A stretch of 64,000 nucleotides of DNA from CAKZLS01 sp963771545 (GTDB lineage Bacteria; Pseudomonadota; Alphaproteobacteria; Rhodospirillales; Defluviicoccaceae): contig CAVYTX010000003.1 in the NCBI GenBank assembly GCA_963771545.1, forward strand, positions 124,001 through 188,000. Reading direction: 5' to 3'. The translations under genes were made by a program, and so were the position numbers. Each line of letters begins with the position of its first letter. Position 1 is the first letter of the stretch. Positions 62,242-64,000 of the stretch are shown here, one piece after another. The notes beneath the pieces were generated by a model that was not told the DNA's origin, did not search any database, and worked only from the letters and a program-made list of their open reading frames with translations.

Positions 62242-62772
62242 TCAGTGCAGGTTTTCCGGCAGTTCCTTGATGGCGGCGTCGATCAAGTCATCGGCGCTCT
62301 TGCCTTTGATTTTCTCCGCCAAAAGACGCTCGGTGGCGCTCATCGCCACGTCGATGGCGTAATTGCGGACATACGCGATGGCCGAGGCCTCGGCCTGGGC
62401 AATTCGATCGAGCGCCTGTTGACGGCGGCGCGCGAGCGACCGTTCCAGGTCCTGCGCCGCGTGTTCACCCAGGCGAGCGGCTTCGTGGCGGGCGTGTTCG
62501 ACGATCGACTCCGCCTCTTCGGCCGCCTCGCGCTGCTTGCGCTCGTAGCTCGCCAGCAACTCCTGAGCCTCTTCGGCGAGACGCACGGCCTCGTCGATCT
62601 GGTTCTTGATCCTGTCCGAGCGATCGTCCAAGGCCACGGTCACGACTCGATAGGCGATACGAGCCGTCAAAATCACGAAAAGAACAACGCCCACCGAGAC
62701 CCAGAATTCGGCGGTGGCGTAGAACGGCTCACTGGCGTGAGCGGCGGCTTCCGCTGCCCAAGCTTCCATCAC
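62242..62772 (-). CDS. atpF: ATP synthase Fo subunit b
   Basis: 176-aa peripheral stalk subunit. A single N-terminal transmembrane helix (about 22-42, FWVSVGVVLFVILTARIAY) is followed by a long charged coiled coil (RIKNQIDEAVRLAEEAQELL to about 165). The start is GTG 62772 or the next codon ATG, the latter overlapping the b' stop (TGATG). Last of the Fo genes seen here. Confidence 0.93.
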   Translation of the reverse strand: MMEAWAAEAAAHASEPFYATAEFWVSVGVVLFVILTARIAYRVVTVALDDRSDRIKNQIDEAVRLAEEAQELLASYERKQREAAEEAESIVEHARHEAARLGEHAAQDLERSLARRRQQALDRIAQAEASAIAYVRNYAIDVAMSATERLLAEKIKGKSADDLIDAAIKELPENLH

Positions 62773-63260
62773 CGCGCTCCCTTCATGACAGCGTCGACGG
62801 CCGCGTTGACCGACTTGGCGTCGACTTTTTCACCGATCAGCCGCTCCGTCGCCGATGCCGCGGCCTCGATGGCCATCTCCCGAACGCTGGCGACCGCCGC
62901 TTCGCGGGCGTCGGAGATACTGGCCTCGGCTTGCGCCACCTCTTCGGAAAGTTTGGCGTTGAGTTCGGCGTGCCGCTCCGCGGCTTCGCGGTCGGCGCGC
63001 TCGCGCACCGCCCGAACCTCCGCTTGGGCCTTGCTCCGCGCGTCGGCCATGACCTTTTCATAGGCCGCCGCGGCATCCTCGGCATCCTGTCTGAGGCCCT
63101 CGGCCTTTCTCAGCGCGTCATTGATCTTGAATTCGCGCTCCTCGAGGATGTCGCTGATGCGGGGCAACGCCACGCGCGACATGAGAAAGTATAGCGCCAC
63201 AAACGTGATCGCCATCCAGATGAGCTGCGGCGGCCAAACCGCCGGATCGAATTGCGGCAT
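62769..63260 (-). CDS. atpF': ATP synthase Fo subunit b'
   Basis: 163-aa second b-type stalk subunit, found in alphaproteobacteria and phototrophs. Transmembrane helix at about 12-30 (LIWMAITFVALYFLMSRVAL), PRISDILEEREFKINDALRK and a long coiled coil. GGGAGA lies before the ATG. It pairs with b to form a heterodimeric stator. Confidence 0.93.
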   Translation of the reverse strand: MPQFDPAVWPPQLIWMAITFVALYFLMSRVALPRISDILEEREFKINDALRKAEGLRQDAEDAAAAYEKVMADARSKAQAEVRAVRERADREAAERHAELNAKLSEEVAQAEASISDAREAAVASVREMAIEAAASATERLIGEKVDAKSVNAAVDAVMKGAR

Positions 63261-63315
63261 CTAGATCTCCCGCGAGGAGGACGTGATGAACGAGTTTAGA
63301 GCGAAGAGATTGCGC

Positions 63316-63543
63316 CTAAAACACGAACATCAGCATCAGCGCGACGACCAGCGCGTACAGGGCGACGGCTTCCACGAGGGCGAAGCCGACCCACATCGGT
63401 AACTGGATGACCGGTTGCGCCGCCGGGTTGCGCGCGAGCGACGCGATCGTGGTCGCGAAGATGTTGCCGATACCCGCGCCAACGCCGCCAAGGCCGACGA
63501 CCGCGATACCCGCACCGATCATTTTTGCAGCATCAACTTCCAT
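63316..63543 (-). CDS. atpE: ATP synthase Fo subunit c
   Basis: 75-aa proteolipid of the rotor ring. Two transmembrane helices with the GxGxGxGxG-like stretch AVVGLGGVGAGIGNIFA, the polar loop ARNPAAQP, and the proton-carrying E58 in FALVEAVALYALVVALML. A Glu without the sodium-site pattern suggests proton coupling. The ATG at 63541-63543 has GGGGA about ten bases upstream. Confidence 0.95.
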   Translation of the reverse strand: MEVDAAKMIGAGIAVVGLGGVGAGIGNIFATTIASLARNPAAQPVIQLPMWVGFALVEAVALYALVVALMLMFVF

Positions 63544-63620
63544 TTTTAGGGTTCCCCTATCCAACGGTTATAGAGAGTTAGTTTCGTTCGAACGTTCGGT
63601 CGGACCTTTTAACCGCCTCC

Positions 63621-64000
63621 TTAGTGCATGTGAAGCGCATCGTTAAGATAGATGCACGTCAGGATCGTAAACACAAACGCCTGCAGGAAGGCGACAATCA
63701 ACTCGATGCCGGTGAGGGCGATGACGGCGGCCAGCGGAATGAAGCCGGCCACGCCCATGGCGACAACGAAACCCGCGAACACCTTGAGCAACGTGTGGCC
63801 TGCGGTCATGTTCGCGAACAGCCGCAGCGCCAGACTGATGGGCCGGAAGAAATAGGACAGGATCTCGATCGGCACCAGCAGCGGCGCGACGAACAGCGGC
63901 GTTCCGTGAGGCAGGAAAAAGCCGAAGAACTTGAACCCGTGTTTGGCGAAGGCGATCACCGTGGTGCCCAGAAACACCACCATGGCCATGCCGAAGGTGA
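63621..64000 (-). CDS. atpB: ATP synthase Fo subunit a (partial, 5' end outside the window)
   Basis: C-terminal part (at least 126 aa) of subunit a, the stator proton channel. It contains the essential Arg in SLALRLFANMTAGH, VAPLLVPIEILSYFFRPI and the last helices ALTGIELIVAFLQAFVFTIL. The frame stays open to position 64000 (FGMAMVVFLG), so the gene continues. First Fo gene of the minus-strand cluster seen here. Confidence 0.93.
   Translation of the reverse strand, partial: TFGMAMVVFLGTTVIAFAKHGFKFFGFFLPHGTPLFVAPLLVPIEILSYFFRPISLALRLFANMTAGHTLLKVFAGFVVAMGVAGFIPLAAVIALTGIELIVAFLQAFVFTILTCIYLNDALHMH

Overview
The window is GC-rich chromosomal DNA of an alphaproteobacterium, most likely a member of the Rhodospirillales or a close relative. 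The taxonomic signs are the F1Fo-ATPase Fo genes as a separate atpB-atpE-atpF'-atpF cluster with a b' subunit, rnpB directly upstream of the mraZ-ftsZ cluster, carA-carB-greA in one block, trxB-lysR opposite an Lrp regulator, and bamD-recN-ligA after ftsZ. This placement is inferred from gene order and protein character, not from a database search.

Layout. 1-4.5 kb: a surface-polysaccharide-like group (GT4 glycosyltransferase, secreted GH5 glucanase-like hydrolase, outer-membrane-like protein). 4.5-11.8 kb: the translation block thrS-infC-rpmI-rplT-pheS-pheT, with infC apparently starting at an AUA codon and a structured leader before rpmI. 11.8-13.2 kb: a small unknown gene and an encapsulated-ferritin gene (EncFtn) that ends exactly at a 160-bp palindromic repeat, followed by a gene-free stretch packed with hairpins. 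13.2-22 kb: lysR and trxB opposite an Lrp regulator, then purC, greA, carB and carA on the minus strand. 22-24.4 kb: yqeY-dnaG without rpoD. 24.3-26.7 kb: divergent LD-carboxypeptidase and Mpl/MurC-like ligase, probably muropeptide recycling. 26.7-35.5 kb: hemerythrin, ahcY, a shortened metallo-beta-lactamase-fold protein, transporters, a DUF3750-like protein, a TerB-DnaJ protein, an AmpD-like amidase and a MscS-type channel.

35.5-38.1 kb is the accessory island. It holds GCGAGGAGC-type repeats, a TIR domain fused to a formylglycine-generating-enzyme-like (FGE/C-type-lectin fold) domain with the codon signature of a diversity-generating retroelement (DGR) variable region, a 13-bp hairpin just after it, the stub of an Avd-like gene, and a VapBC toxin-antitoxin pair sitting where the rest of the retroelement would be expected. 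No reverse transcriptase or template repeat is present, so this is either a DGR fossil or a target diversified from elsewhere. It is the best candidate for an unusual system here.

38.2-57.3 kb: rnpB and the complete, tightly overlapping division and cell-wall cluster mraZ-rsmH-ftsL-ftsI-murE-murF-mraY-murD-ftsW-murG-murC-murB-ddl-ftsQ-ftsA-ftsZ, preceded by five 10-bp-spaced repeats that look like the MraZ operator. 57.5-62.2 kb: bamD-recN-ligA; lpxC, often found after ftsZ in this class, is absent and bamD reads about 200 bp into recN. 62.2-64 kb: Fo genes on the minus strand, with atpB running off the window end. No tRNA, rRNA operon, CRISPR array, intact IS element or prophage was seen.
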